A DNA stretch of 64,000 nt, taken from a virus. Each line of letters opens with the position of its first letter. Within the stretch, counting starts at the first letter, position 1. Below are positions 19,002-27,519 of the stretch, piece after piece. The position numbers and the translations under genes are program-made. Under the pieces are notes generated by a model. The model made no database searches, was not told the DNA's origin, and saw only the letters and a list, made by a program, of their open reading frames with translations. Location of the stretch: positions 1 through 64,000 of the IMG/VR virus record IMGVR_UViG_3300046368_000651; one strand, written 5' to 3'.

Positions 19002-20105
19002 TCATGCAACAAGTTTACCAGTGAAAGCATCATTGTTCATAAAATGCCGCTGTAACAATTGACCACTAGCAAGATTCTTACATTTTGCTTCTACCATAAT
19101 ATCAGCCCATTCCCAATGAGACAATGCCCAGTCGTTGACTGCATCGTTCCACAAGTAATCACTGTGTGCTCTTAGTTTTGCTTTTTTGAAGCCTTGTTCT
19201 TCAAGCGCCGCAAAGTCTGGTCTTTGTGTTGTTGAGTAACTGGAAAGAAGATCTTCTCTACTAACACTATAATGCATAGCAGGACGCACACCACGCCAGC
19301 TATCAATAATGCGTTTGATTCTATCATCATCGGGTTCAATATATTCTCCTCTAGTATTACACCAGTGATGGTGTATGTCAAGAACAAGTGCAACATCATC
19401 TGCAAGTTCTAGGCTTGCTTCGAGACCCCATTTGTTTTCGTCGTTCTCAATAGTAATAGTGTTTCGTGCTTCTGGAGACAGTCTTGGAAGGACTGCTTTG
19501 ATACCGGCTGGACCTTGTCTACCGGAGATGTGGACGTTACACTTGAAGTCTTGCCAGTCTTGACCGTAGCCCATCCAGCGTAATAAGTTGACATGGTATT
19601 CAAATTCTTCTATGCTCCGTTCTACAATTTCGGGGTTGTCGCTCGCAAGTACAGTAAATTGGCCTGGGTGCATCGATAGTCGGACATCGAGGGCTCTTGC
19701 CGCTTCACCGACTTTTGCGTATTCTCTTTCACAGAATGCAATAACGTCAGGGCGCTGCCAATAATAAGACCAATCACGCTGGGTATAACAAGGAAGCTGA
19801 TTACTACCCAGTCGTACCATACGTAACTCTTTAGGAAGACTTCCAACATATTCGACTAACCTCTTTGCTGCCGCTGCGTTGTGTGCCATAATATCCCACA
19901 ACCGTTCTTCAGCAACATCCTTTGTTTGTCTATTTAGCCATTGTACTGTTGTACACTTTTCTGTCAGTGGACGTTGTAGTTCTTCTAAGACTTTTTTCTT
20001 TTGTGATTGGTCTGGATGCATGTATTTGCAAGCAAAACCAATACGCTTTGTATCTTGCTGACTTGCAAGATAATCGCCGCATGTTGTAAATTTAAGATCG
20101 TTCAT
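19002..20105 (-). CDS. uvsE: UV damage endonuclease (UvdE/UvsE)
   Basis: 367 residues with the TIM-barrel signature motifs: RIGFACKY near the N-terminus, VRLGSNQLPCY, RLSMHPGQF, NVHISGRQG, TIENDEN, LDIHHHWC and KLRAHSDYLWN, which carry the His, Asp and Glu ligands of the metal cluster. The enzyme nicks DNA 5' to UV photoproducts and is common in marine T4-like phages exposed to sunlight. A sigma70-like promoter lies about 120 bases upstream, so it is likely expressed early. Confidence 0.92.
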   Translation of the reverse strand: MNDLKFTTCGDYLASQQDTKRIGFACKYMHPDQSQKKKVLEELQRPLTEKCTTVQWLNRQTKDVAEERLWDIMAHNAAAAKRLVEYVGSLPKELRMVRLGSNQLPCYTQRDWSYYWQRPDVIAFCEREYAKVGEAARALDVRLSMHPGQFTVLASDNPEIVERSIEEFEYHVNLLRWMGYGQDWQDFKCNVHISGRQGPAGIKAVLPRLSPEARNTITIENDENKWGLEASLELADDVALVLDIHHHWCNTRGEYIEPDDDRIKRIIDSWRGVRPAMHYSVSREDLLSSYSTTQRPDFAALEEQGFKKAKLRAHSDYLWNDAVNDWALSHWEWADIMVEAKCKNLASGQLLQRHFMNNDAFTGKLVA

Positions 20106-20120
20106 ATTACCATTTCCTGT

Positions 20121-20207
20121 ACGAGCCGTCTAGCTCGTGTGTGCCTGAGTTTGACCATGCCCACGCTACACAGTTGTACCATGCATAGTGTGGGTGTTGC
20201 CTGAGTT
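20121..20207. other. Structured leader with hairpins and direct repeats
   Basis: The 147-base gap before uvsE has no ORF. It holds a 6-bp hairpin (20121-20126 with 20133-20138), a second, 8-bp one with a G-U pair (20160-20167 with 20187-20194) and a 10-base direct repeat TGCCTGAGTT (20142-20151, 20198-20207). All lie downstream of the promoter, hence in the uvsE mRNA leader. Confidence 0.45.
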
Positions 20208-20227
20208 GTTTGTACCATTGTGTAAAC

Positions 20228-20256
20228 AATATAACACGTTTCTTAAAGTTTGTCAA
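20228..20256 (-). promoter_or_regulatory. Early sigma70-like promoter (uvsE)
   Basis: TTGACA (20251-20256), 17-base spacer, TATATT (20228-20233). It lies at the end of the upstream glycosyltransferase gene and faces uvsE and the sulfotransferase-like genes. Confidence 0.8.
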
Positions 20257-21065
20257 CGCCAATTTTCTATTACCCAAGGATCATTACAATCACTTGGGTT
20301 TGGCCTTCCGTGAAATACTGCAATGCTTTGATCCTTCATTATTGTTGGATACCCAATTGTTTTAAAGTTCCTGACACCGTTTTTTAGTTCTAGATCTCGT
20401 CTATCACGCATTTCCCACTTATAACTGCGTACCCATTCTTCAGGCCAATATTCCCAAGGTCTGCAATTACGATACATCCAATCCTGGTCTCCTGGCATAC
20501 GATGTACTATACTGTCTTTTTGTGATATAAACTGTGCATACTGCGACTGTCTTGAACCGATGTGCATACGAAAAACACTACTGTTAATCCTATCCCAACG
20601 AGCTCGCATACTACGATTAAAATCTCTAATAACTACAAAGTCTTTTTTAGGCTCATAATCAAAGAATTTATCAAGGTTGTCGCATATAACCACATCAAGA
20701 TCTAAAAACAATAGTGTGCCTCTAAACGGCAATTCATTACTAAAGAACCAAGGTTTGTACCACCAGCCTTGTACTCGTGGTATATCTGGCAATGGATGCG
20801 TAGTTATGTCTTTATCAATACCGTTAGTGTTTTCAGTAAAACAATGGAATTTTATATTTTGCTGAGTATGTCTTTTGCACATATTGTTAAGTTTGTTAAC
20901 ATACTCAGAACTATACTTATTACCCCACTTGAGACAAACAATATGCTTGTCATTGCTTGGCGGTAGCTCTTGTTTTACAGGTTCAACCGCAGGCGCCTTT
21001 TCTAACCTTTTACGTGCTTTGCGTTGGTCTTTTGTCTCACCGGGTATATAGGTTTTAACCTTCAT
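20253..21065 (-). CDS. Glycosyltransferase-like protein (DxD type)
   Basis: 270 residues from the ATG at 21065; a GTG 30 bases upstream only adds residues inside queD. The core TLLFLDLDVVICDNLDKFF carries the DxD metal and sugar-nucleotide motif. MPGDQDWMYRNC and the C-terminal FHGRPNPSD fit GT-A folds of the GT8 type. The N-terminus is basic (KDQRKARKRLEKAP), perhaps a tail or linker. Likely transfers a sugar to a virion, DNA or host-surface acceptor; acceptor unknown. It overlaps the end of the QueD-like gene by 11 bases. Confidence 0.65.
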   Translation of the reverse strand: MKVKTYIPGETKDQRKARKRLEKAPAVEPVKQELPPSNDKHIVCLKWGNKYSSEYVNKLNNMCKRHTQQNIKFHCFTENTNGIDKDITTHPLPDIPRVQGWWYKPWFFSNELPFRGTLLFLDLDVVICDNLDKFFDYEPKKDFVVIRDFNRSMRARWDRINSSVFRMHIGSRQSQYAQFISQKDSIVHRMPGDQDWMYRNCRPWEYWPEEWVRSYKWEMRDRRDLELKNGVRNFKTIGYPTIMKDQSIAVFHGRPNPSDCNDPWVIENWR

Positions 21066-21501
21066 AGATTGCGCTGTTTGCTCCGTGTTCTGCACACTCG
21101 CAACTTACAACCCAACAACGTCCGTTGCTCATTTCGCTTACAAGTTCTTGTGCTTTGTTAAAAGCATGTTCAGCAAACTTTTCTACACCAACACCATCCA
21201 AGATGTTTAGCTCTGCAAGTCCTGCATCTTCTAGCGCACGAAAGTTATCCAATGCCCAGTCTTTGCTGTCTAGTACAACTTTGTGATCAAAGTTATCTTC
21301 AAGCCATTTCTTTAGTGGTTTCAATCCGCCAAAGTCTACTACCCAGTTACGTTCATCTAATTCGTTGCAACTAAATGTAAATTTAAATTGTAAACTGTAT
21401 CCATGTAAGAAACGGCAGTGTGAATGATCTGCGTGTGGTTGTCTAAAGCAGGCGCTTAAACCAATGTTATGTCCATATGTTTTTGTGCTGTAATAAGCCA
21501 T
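21055..21501 (-). CDS. QueD/PTPS-like protein with altered zinc ligands
   Basis: 148 residues. Overall fold signature of 6-carboxy-tetrahydropterin synthase: catalytic Cys in SHCRFLHG (C29), NWVVDFGGLK, a DH pair in NFDHKV and the C-terminal CECAEHGANSAIY. But the usual zinc histidines are changed: AAH is ACF (F19) and HGH is HGY (Y35). H23, H26 or H28 could replace them. The canonical enzyme makes a 7-deazaguanine precursor; whether this variant does is open. No QueC, QueE or transglycosylase lies nearby. Confidence 0.7.
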   Translation of the reverse strand: MAYYSTKTYGHNIGLSACFRQPHADHSHCRFLHGYSLQFKFTFSCNELDERNWVVDFGGLKPLKKWLEDNFDHKVVLDSKDWALDNFRALEDAGLAELNILDGVGVEKFAEHAFNKAQELVSEMSNGRCWVVSCECAEHGANSAIYEG

Positions 21502-21557
21502 GTATTCTCCTTGTAAGGCGGCAGAGTTAGAAGGGTTGACGCTAAGTCCTTAATAGC

Positions 21558-21586
21558 AGTATACTATAGTTTATTTATTGTGTCAA
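21558..21586 (-). promoter_or_regulatory. Early sigma70-like promoter (queD-like)
   Basis: TTGACA (21581-21586), 17-base spacer, TATACT (21558-21563), 57 bases before the ATG. The SD AAGGAG follows in the leader. Confidence 0.85.
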
Positions 21587-21589
21587 GTA

Positions 21590-22054
21590 TTAACGTGGGT
21601 CTACTTTTAAATAGATGTTATCAAATTCTTGCTTTTTGTGTGTTTTGAATATCAAGTGTACACATTCGAACTCACCTGTCATACTAACACGATACTCGCC
21701 GCCTTCTTTCATATCATCCGGTACGGCCATATGCCAGCCGTTTTCTACACGGTCGCCTGGTGCTGTTGCTTGTATGTAGCGTTTTGTAAAGGTGTTTAGT
21801 TTGTGCGAGTGTGAGCCGTCTGTTGCGTGTGCTACACCATATACGGCTGTGCTGTTGCACTGGAACTTCTTTGACCCTACCATATAGAACTCTATATCTT
21901 TGTCTTTAGTTATTGGATTATTCGTAATGCCGATTTCTGTATCTGTAAATACAAATGCATTGTCAAAACTGACGTACAACACACCAACTACTATAAGTGT
22001 TGCCAAGCTAAATCCGCTCATAATATTTAGAAGTACTATTCTAACTGGGGCCAT
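21590..22054 (-). CDS. Membrane-anchored protein of unknown function
   Basis: 154 residues. One N-terminal membrane segment (IMSGFSLATLIVVGVLYVSF, residues 11-30), then an extracytoplasmic beta-rich domain with two Cys (FQCNSTAVYG and GEFECVHL). Overlaps the other membrane gene upstream by 14 bases, so the two may act together. Not recognised further. Confidence 0.6.
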   Translation of the reverse strand: MAPVRIVLLNIMSGFSLATLIVVGVLYVSFDNAFVFTDTEIGITNNPITKDKDIEFYMVGSKKFQCNSTAVYGVAHATDGSHSHKLNTFTKRYIQATAPGDRVENGWHMAVPDDMKEGGEYRVSMTGEFECVHLIFKTHKKQEFDNIYLKVDPR

Positions 22055-22349
22055 TTCGTTCCTCTTCCAATGATTTCCTTATATCCTTGAGATCTTGCTT
22101 TACCTCTATAAGATTGGTAGTTGCTGAAGACATTGTCCTGATAATGTATTTAACAGTTATAATGGTCCAAAACCACCATGTGACGGCAGTAAAGGCAAAT
22201 AAGATCATACCAATATTAAACAAGGTATCAAACGATGTAATACCTATTGTGAGAGATATACCCCCCGTAACAAGAAAAATCGTTGGGGCTACTTTTGCGT
22301 AGATATCCCAACGATGTACTTGTCTTTCAATTTGTGAATTTTTGTCCAA
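22041..22349 (-). CDS. Two-helix membrane protein
   Basis: 102 residues. Two hydrophobic helices (residues 22-40 and 45-68), then an amphipathic, charged C-terminal helix (NLIEVKQDLKDIRKSLEEE). A late-type motif lies 56 bases upstream. Function unknown; possibly membrane remodelling or a lysis helper, with nothing specific to support it. Confidence 0.6.
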   Translation of the reverse strand: MDKNSQIERQVHRWDIYAKVAPTIFLVTGGISLTIGITSFDTLFNIGMILFAFTAVTWWFWTIITVKYIIRTMSSATTNLIEVKQDLKDIRKSLEEERNGPS

Positions 22350-22404
22350 ACAACTTTTCCTTCGGCCTTTTGATAACGGAGGCTCGTGGCGAACTCCTAT
22401 ACTA

Positions 22405-22411
22405 TATTTAT
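22405..22411 (-). promoter_or_regulatory. Late-promoter-like motif ATAAATA
   Basis: CAATAAATATAG on the minus strand in the gap before the membrane-protein pair (22349 and 22054). Confidence 0.4.
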
Positions 22412-22436
22412 TGTTGGCTAAAGATCTATTAAGTAC

Positions 22437-22805
22437 TCAGTCAATTTCTTTCCAAAATTCACCAAGTCTTATTTTGTAGTCATTTTTATCAATAATTTCT
22501 ACATTTGTTACACGATCGTAACGAAAACTACGAAATCCTTTTGCTTCAACTGCCCACACTGCACATACCTTGTCTGATATTTCACGCACTTTCTTTTGTG
22601 TGATTGCATCATCTTTTTTAGCAGGAGGAAGAAACTGTGGAATAAGTGTACAAGGCATTACACGCTCGTCACCATTTAATTTCTTAAATGTAACTATTGC
22701 CACTTCCTTTTGGAGGAGTTCCATTAACTCCTCCCTTGTAGGAATACCTTTGAGTGCTGCTACTGTATCAGCGACTTTCAACGACTTTGTCTGCGAGTCC
22801 TGCAT
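22437..22805 (-). CDS. Phage WYL_2/SH3-like small protein
   Basis: 122 residues from ATG 22805, chosen for its GGAGG SD rather than a start 33 bases upstream. The core [19 protein letters not shown] and [14 protein letters not shown] resembles the SH3-like Sm-fold family (formerly DUF2693) common in T4-like phages. It overlaps the 3' end of clpP by 38 bases. Proposed nucleic-acid binding is inference. Confidence 0.55.
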   Translation of the reverse strand: MQDSQTKSLKVADTVAALKGIPTREELMELLQKEVAIVTFKKLNGDERVMPCTLIPQFLPPAKKDDAITQKKVREISDKVCAVWAVEAKGFRSFRYDRVTNVEIIDKNDYKIRLGEFWKEID

Positions 22806-23385
22806 CGACTGCCTCCTCTGCTGATAAGAACGTATCAAACTTCATAGTATCAAACAATTCTTCAAACGTTTTTCCTGCACTATTATGTTTTACATATAAC
22901 TCAGTTAGACGTCTATTAAGTCTCTTACCTTCGTCAAATGAACGAATAGCATCTTCCATTTGTAGTTCTTGTACGTGTACACTGCCGCTTGTGCCTCTGG
23001 TGCCACTTGACACTCTATGAATCATTGTACGGCTTTCAGGTAGTACATAGCGTTTTCCAGCTTCACCTGCTTGTGCTAGGAAACTGCCCATGCTTGCTGC
23101 TTGACCCATTACCATTGTGTGTACAGGTGCTTTAACAAACTGCATAGTATCATAGATAGCAAGTCCTGCTGTAACACTACCGCCTGGGCTGTTTACATAC
23201 AACTTAATAGGCTTTTCAGAGTTTACACTTTCTAAGTATAGCATTTGTGCTACAATTAGATTAGCCATGTTGTCTTCAACAACACCTTGCATCATAATGA
23301 TACGGTCTTTCATTAGACGACTGTAGATATCATAACTACGTTCGCCTTTGGATTCTGATTCTACTACAATTGGTACTAGGGGCAT
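22768..23385 (-). CDS. clpP: ClpP-family serine protease
   Basis: 205 residues, the normal ClpP length. The catalytic triad is visible: S98 in [10 protein letters not shown]123 in RTMIHRVS and D184 in MKFDTFLSA. The oligomer-handle region ([14 protein letters not shown]) is also intact. ClpP forms a 14-mer that degrades proteins unfolded by ClpA/X. No Clp ATPase is in the window, but a ClpS adaptor is at 51788. Phage ClpP may replace or modify host Clp specificity, or process virion proteins. Confidence 0.95.
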   Translation of the reverse strand: MPLVPIVVESESKGERSYDIYSRLMKDRIIMMQGVVEDNMANLIVAQMLYLESVNSEKPIKLYVNSPGGSVTAGLAIYDTMQFVKAPVHTMVMGQAASMGSFLAQAGEAGKRYVLPESRTMIHRVSSGTRGTSGSVHVQELQMEDAIRSFDEGKRLNRRLTELYVKHNSAGKTFEELFDTMKFDTFLSAEEAVDAGLADKVVESR

Positions 23386-23396
23386 GTTTTATCCTT

Positions 23397-24596
23397 TTAA
23401 TAAACTTTTAGTATTATGGTGTCTGCATTAAGTCTACCGTTTAACTTAATGTCTGTGGTTTTGATTTCATCCATGAATTTACGTAATTTGACCTTGGATG
23501 CTTTTTTGAACTCTTTGAGTGTTTCATCAGGTTTACGAAGTGTTTTTTGGATACTAGATTTTTCGTTATAGTGTAATAGTGTTGTGCCTTTAACACGTAT
23601 AGTTGCATGTTCATCTGCAACGTACTTTCCTAATTTGCGTGTCTTAATATTGTACACCCAAACTTCTTTAGAGTCAATTAGTTCAAGCGGATTGACACTT
23701 ACAATTTGCAGTTTATCATCACGCTCAAGATACTTGAGTTTAGCAACCATCTTCTCTTTGCTAGGAGGTGCTTTCTTGCGTGGCTTACGTGTAGCTTTAG
23801 CAGCGTCTATAACAAGGTCACAAGCGCCGTGTAGCGTCTCTAATGCTTCTAAGTATGCTTTAGCATCCTTTTTAGTAAGGTGGCTGTAGCCTTCTCTAAG
23901 CTGTGCTAACATGTCGCTTTTTAGAGGATCTTTTTCTCTGTTGATTTCGCCCGGTGTAGGAAGTTTTTGTATTAGTTGTGCTTCTTTGTATTCGTTATCG
24001 TAATACTTTTTAATCTTACGTGCATGAGCTTGTGTGACTTTCATTTTAGCAAAATGTTTAGTAAAGTCAAAGCCTTTAGGATCAAACTTTTTCTTGTCGG
24101 TAATAAAGCCGTCTAGCCATTCTTCGATTGCATCGCAGGCATCTTGTGCTTGTTCTGCAATACGTTCTTGTATACTAGGGACGTAAACATTTTTCTTTGT
24201 TTTGTCAACTGCTTTCTTTTCTTCTACTAGAGCTTCGCCTTCTTCGGCAAGTGCAAGAATCCATTTATTTAATCCAGTCACATGCCCTTCTGGTACAAGT
24301 TCGCTAAAATCATTTTCTATAAGATATGCCGCACAAGCCCAATGACTCTTCCCACCAACTTTCCAATCTGGTAACTTATTGATGGCGGAGACAATTTTTT
24401 TATCATATTTGTTTTTGATATATAGTTTACAGCGTGTAAGCCATTCTTTTGATTCAACTTCATAATGTGTATAATAGTGTGCTTTAATCCAAGTCAATTT
24501 TTTAGTAGGCATCAGCGGAAGCATATTTGCTCCTCGACGTACTGCTCTTACTGTTTTCTTTTTAGGTTTTGCCGCTGCTTTGTTAGCTCGTGCCAT
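23397..24596 (-). CDS. Conserved-type phage protein, basic, function unknown
   Basis: 399 residues. Very Lys-rich N-terminus (ANKAAAKPKKKTVRAVRRG), mostly helical middle with long charged helices (residues 120-250), a second basic linker (ATRKPRKKAPPSKEKMVAKLKY) and a C-terminal beta domain (LELIDSKEVWVYNIKTRKLG). It resembles large uncharacterised early proteins of marine T4-like phages, which is from memory and unverified. Its own sigma70-like promoter lies just upstream. Confidence 0.6.
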   Translation of the reverse strand: MARANKAAAKPKKKTVRAVRRGANMLPLMPTKKLTWIKAHYYTHYEVESKEWLTRCKLYIKNKYDKKIVSAINKLPDWKVGGKSHWACAAYLIENDFSELVPEGHVTGLNKWILALAEEGEALVEEKKAVDKTKKNVYVPSIQERIAEQAQDACDAIEEWLDGFITDKKKFDPKGFDFTKHFAKMKVTQAHARKIKKYYDNEYKEAQLIQKLPTPGEINREKDPLKSDMLAQLREGYSHLTKKDAKAYLEALETLHGACDLVIDAAKATRKPRKKAPPSKEKMVAKLKYLERDDKLQIVSVNPLELIDSKEVWVYNIKTRKLGKYVADEHATIRVKGTTLLHYNEKSSIQKTLRKPDETLKEFKKASKVKLRKFMDEIKTTDIKLNGRLNADTIILKVY

Positions 24597-24619
24597 TTGC
24601 CACTCCTTAGTTTTGTTTA

Positions 24620-24648
24620 ACTATATAGCCAAGAATACAGATTGTCAA
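24620..24648 (-). promoter_or_regulatory. Early sigma70-like promoter
   Basis: TTGACA (24643-24648), 17-base spacer, TATAGT (24620-24625), about 25 bases before the 24596 start. Confidence 0.75.
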
Positions 24649-25031
24649 CCGAAATCAAATAAATCTTGTGGATCTCCAAACGCTCCCATAGTATTTTCCA
24701 GTGAAGGTTTAGGCTTTGATGCCTTCTTTTTACGAACACTGCCTGATTTTGTATAAAACTTTTTACGTACTGCGTCTAAGCCGCCTTCGACTCGACTTGG
24801 ATATTCTCCTAAAAAACTACCTGCTGCTAGATCATCTTTGTTAATATGATCTTTATGAAAGTGTTCTATTTCATCCCAACGCTCTAGCATAACCTTACTC
24901 ATGTTATCAAAGAACGCATCTGAAAATATACTATCGTCTTGCTTATAGTAAGCAAATGATGCCATAAGATACCATGGCACCATCATGTTTATATTATCAT
25001 CAAAGATTTCTTGTGCTTGTGAATCTAGCAT
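24645..25031 (-). CDS. Small acidic helical phage protein
   Basis: 128 residues, with a helical N-terminal part (MMVPWYLMASFAYYKQDDS), a DEIEHFHKDHI segment and a basic linker (SVRKKKASKPKPS) before an acidic tail ending DLFDFG. That tail resembles the short partner-binding tails of some T4 replication proteins, which is only a resemblance. ATG overlaps the previous stop by seven bases. Confidence 0.5.
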   Translation of the reverse strand: MLDSQAQEIFDDNINMMVPWYLMASFAYYKQDDSIFSDAFFDNMSKVMLERWDEIEHFHKDHINKDDLAAGSFLGEYPSRVEGGLDAVRKKFYTKSGSVRKKKASKPKPSLENTMGAFGDPQDLFDFG

Positions 25032-25255
25032 TTTACACCAATGGACATTAGCATATTACGAGCCATTGTTACACCAGTTTTTTCAACTTCTTCTTCGCAA
25101 AGTTCGTCAACTAGCAACTGATGCAGTGTTAATGCCATTTCAAGCTCTTCTTCGTTTAGCTGTTGGAACCAAGACACTAGCTGTTCGTTTGTATCACACT
25201 GCCACATTGTGTCTAACATTCTGCACTGTTCTTCAGTGAGCCCGTCGATCCTCAT
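25025..25255 (-). CDS. Small acidic phage protein
   Basis: 76 residues, rich in Glu and Leu (LNEEELEMALTLHQLLVDEL), predicted all-helical. Coupled to its neighbours by ATGA overlaps at both ends. No recognisable motif. Confidence 0.55.
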   Translation of the reverse strand: MRIDGLTEEQCRMLDTMWQCDTNEQLVSWFQQLNEEELEMALTLHQLLVDELCEEEVEKTGVTMARNMLMSIGVKC

Positions 25256-25446
25256 AGATTAAAAGGTTCTTTGTAACCTTCCTCAACAAGACTTGCAAAA
25301 TATTCTTGGGCACGATCTAAGTCGTGATAATCGTGCTGCTTTTCAAACTCAAACGCATCAAAGTGATTAAACACTGCCCGGTTATCGTTGACTTTAACCA
25401 ACACACTGTTAGCATTTTTTTGTAATACACATTCTTTAAGTTTCAT
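25252..25446 (-). CDS. Small phage protein, unknown
   Basis: 64 residues starting MKLKECVLQ, with ALLVKVNDN-like beta strands followed by an acidic helix (HDYHDLDRAQEYFASLVEE). It begins 11 bases inside the end of the radical SAM gene. No function assigned. Confidence 0.55.
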   Translation of the reverse strand: MKLKECVLQKNANSVLVKVNDNRAVFNHFDAFEFEKQHDYHDLDRAQEYFASLVEEGYKEPFNL

Positions 25447-26632
25447 CGTTACCTACCAGTTTTGCTATCTTAGGGTTGACATCTACAAGTGCAGTATTGC
25501 CCTTACTGTCAAGTTTACTTATAACATATCTACGCAGATTGTCAACCTCTTTTCGTGAATTTATTCGCCAATTTTTGTTTTTTATTTCTTCAACATGCTG
25601 TGTGTCTATAAACTTACTAACTTGCTGATCAATTGAGTTGTTGGTTAAAAACTGTTTTATGTAGTCTTTTTGTGCATAGCTTAACAAACTAATATTGTAA
25701 TAGATAGGATCGTGGCAAAAATTAACATTTACGCTTTCATGCGGAATACCTACCTTAGTACACCATTCAAGCATGTCAGTACCGCTTAGACAGTTTAACA
25801 AGCTCACAGTGTATGTTATACGTATGTCAATGTCCTGCTGTAATGCGTGTACAATGTTATCTTCAACACGTTGCCATTTAGCAGGCGGACGTTGGTATTC
25901 GTAGTTAGCGCCTATATCGTCAATACTATAATGCAATTGTATGCGTTTAAACTGTGCAAACTGTTCTAGCAATTTATCTGTTAGTTTAAAGGTACCATTG
26001 GTATGATATTTAATCCAAATATCTTTTGCTTTGTCTTGTGCAATTAAATGCTCTAGTAATTGGTTGTGTTCTTCGATTAAAAATGGTTCACCGCCGCTCA
26101 AATATAGTACTTCTGCATTATTGCTTATGTTTAGAATACTATTCCAATTATCCTGCTGTTGTACCCAATTTTTTCCGTAGCTAGGATTTATAACCTGGCC
26201 AAATAATTCTAATTCAGTAGCTTCCCACTTTTTTGTAAATTCACTATTGCATATCTTACATTTTAAGTTACAATGATTACCTAGTTTAACATCAAAAAGT
26301 ACAGGGTTTGGAGCATCAGTTGAATCCATAAGGTGTAAATGTTTGCCGTGTATTTCAAGTTCACGCTGTCTGCGACTTAGTAAGCCTTGGTCTTCTTGGC
26401 TAAAGCATTTGTTGCATCCTGCTGGCCGTTCGCCGTTGATGTATTGCTGTCTTAGTGCTTTGTATTCTGCATTGTTCCAAACAGTTTCTAGTGTTGTATC
26501 TTTGTTGTTTAAATCTAGTTTGTTGCCCTGTTCGTCTGTAAACTCATACAAGTATTCGGCACAGGGTCTTACATAGCCTGTTGCACATACTTCAATTTGT
26601 GTCCACGGTACAATGCACTTAGGTAATGTCAT
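25436..26632 (-). CDS. Twitch/SPASM-like radical SAM protein
   Basis: 398 residues from ATG 26632; the frame is open further upstream but that part lies inside the SGNH gene. The radical SAM triad is C121, C125 and C128 (CNLKCKIC), and LYLSGGEPF gives the GGE motif. Extra cysteines at 6, 16, 24, 73 and 76 suggest an auxiliary Fe-S cluster. Such proteins are common in marine phages and may modify a peptide or protein; the substrate is unknown. The IscA-like carrier could supply clusters (inference). Confidence 0.8.
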   Translation of the reverse strand: MTLPKCIVPWTQIEVCATGYVRPCAEYLYEFTDEQGNKLDLNNKDTTLETVWNNAEYKALRQQYINGERPAGCNKCFSQEDQGLLSRRQRELEIHGKHLHLMDSTDAPNPVLFDVKLGNHCNLKCKICNSEFTKKWEATELELFGQVINPSYGKNWVQQQDNWNSILNISNNAEVLYLSGGEPFLIEEHNQLLEHLIAQDKAKDIWIKYHTNGTFKLTDKLLEQFAQFKRIQLHYSIDDIGANYEYQRPPAKWQRVEDNIVHALQQDIDIRITYTVSLLNCLSGTDMLEWCTKVGIPHESVNVNFCHDPIYYNISLLSYAQKDYIKQFLTNNSIDQQVSKFIDTQHVEEIKNKNWRINSRKEVDNLRRYVISKLDSKGNTALVDVNPKIAKLVGNDET

Positions 26633-27353
26633 ACTTGTCCCGTAAGAAAGGCATAATAACTTTTTCAGAAAAGAGTTTGTGCTGATAATTTCCAGGATGA
26701 GGATCTCTTGGATGGGGGAAACGGTCGTTACAATTTTCAACACACCATCCGTGTTCACTACTCACAGGTAAAAAATATTCAAAATCTATCATGTCTTTGA
26801 GATAGTCGTGCTGGTAATTTGCACGATCATCAGGCCTGTCTTTTAATACTTCATCTGTATAAGTGGTCATGAAATATTTAATATTATAATTTTGTAAAAA
26901 CCACTGTGTTCTCAATATGTTTTCATAAGCATATATACTATCGCTTGGATGATTTTGATATCTCTTATACCAATTCTGTGAAAACAAACTATTAAATCCT
27001 ACACCAATTAACACCCACCAACTTTGTTGTTGGGCATGTACTTGAGGCCATAAATGAGGACTGGTATCGCTATCAAACGGTTCGCATATTCCTAATCCTT
27101 CAGGCTTATCAATTAAAAATGCTCTACGTTCTTTGCCACTCCACATTATACCAACCAACATGTCTTCAGGGTTAACCCCTGCTTTTAAACATTCGTTTAC
27201 TTGCCAAATAACTTTTCGACTAATTAAGTCGTTGCCCGAACTACCCACACCGGTTTGGTAATGAGTGTCATATTGTAGTCTATCTTGTAAATGCACAGGC
27301 CAGCACATACTGTCAGCACTGAAGCTGCATCCTCCAGTAATTAATACTTTCAT
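26619..27353 (-). CDS. SGNH/GDSL-hydrolase-like protein 1
   Basis: 244 residues. GGCSFSADS near the N-terminus is the SGNH block I nucleophile (Ser9 or Ser11), GSSGNDLISR fits the Gly/Asn blocks and HPRDPHPGNYQH near the end gives the Asp-x-His pair. Family members hydrolyse esters, often deacetylating glycans. A second, unrelated-looking SGNH gene lies at 53786. Target unknown. Confidence 0.65.
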   Translation of the reverse strand: MKVLITGGCSFSADSMCWPVHLQDRLQYDTHYQTGVGSSGNDLISRKVIWQVNECLKAGVNPEDMLVGIMWSGKERRAFLIDKPEGLGICEPFDSDTSPHLWPQVHAQQQSWWVLIGVGFNSLFSQNWYKRYQNHPSDSIYAYENILRTQWFLQNYNIKYFMTTYTDEVLKDRPDDRANYQHDYLKDMIDFEYFLPVSSEHGWCVENCNDRFPHPRDPHPGNYQHKLFSEKVIMPFLRDKYDIT

Positions 27354-27511
27354 TTGTTATCAATTCTTCCTTTGGTTCCACAATGTGGGCAATGCCAAGT
27401 TGTTCTGTCTGCACAATACTTGTCTTCCATTGTTGCAAACGTAAACCATCCTTTACATTTTATACATGTTAGATGCCAAATAATTTCTTTATGAGCTTTA
27501 AACATAAACAT
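27350..27511 (-). CDS. Zinc-ribbon mini protein
   Basis: 53 residues from the ATG at 27511 or 51 from that at 27505. Cysteine pairs CIKC and CPHC spaced about 23 residues apart make a compact zinc ribbon (LTCIKCKGW, WHCPHCGTKG). Its stop overlaps the SGNH gene start (ATGA). It follows the tRNA-Pro gene directly. Likely nucleic-acid or protein binding; unknown role. Confidence 0.65.
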   Translation of the reverse strand: MFMFKAHKEIIWHLTCIKCKGWFTFATMEDKYCADRTTWHCPHCGTKGRIDNK

Positions 27512-27519
27512 ATTTATAT

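Noticed and set aside
25514-25542. Promoter-like TTGACA and TATAAG inside the radical SAM gene
   Set aside because: Spacer is 16 and the -10 is poor; the downstream genes are already coupled by overlaps.
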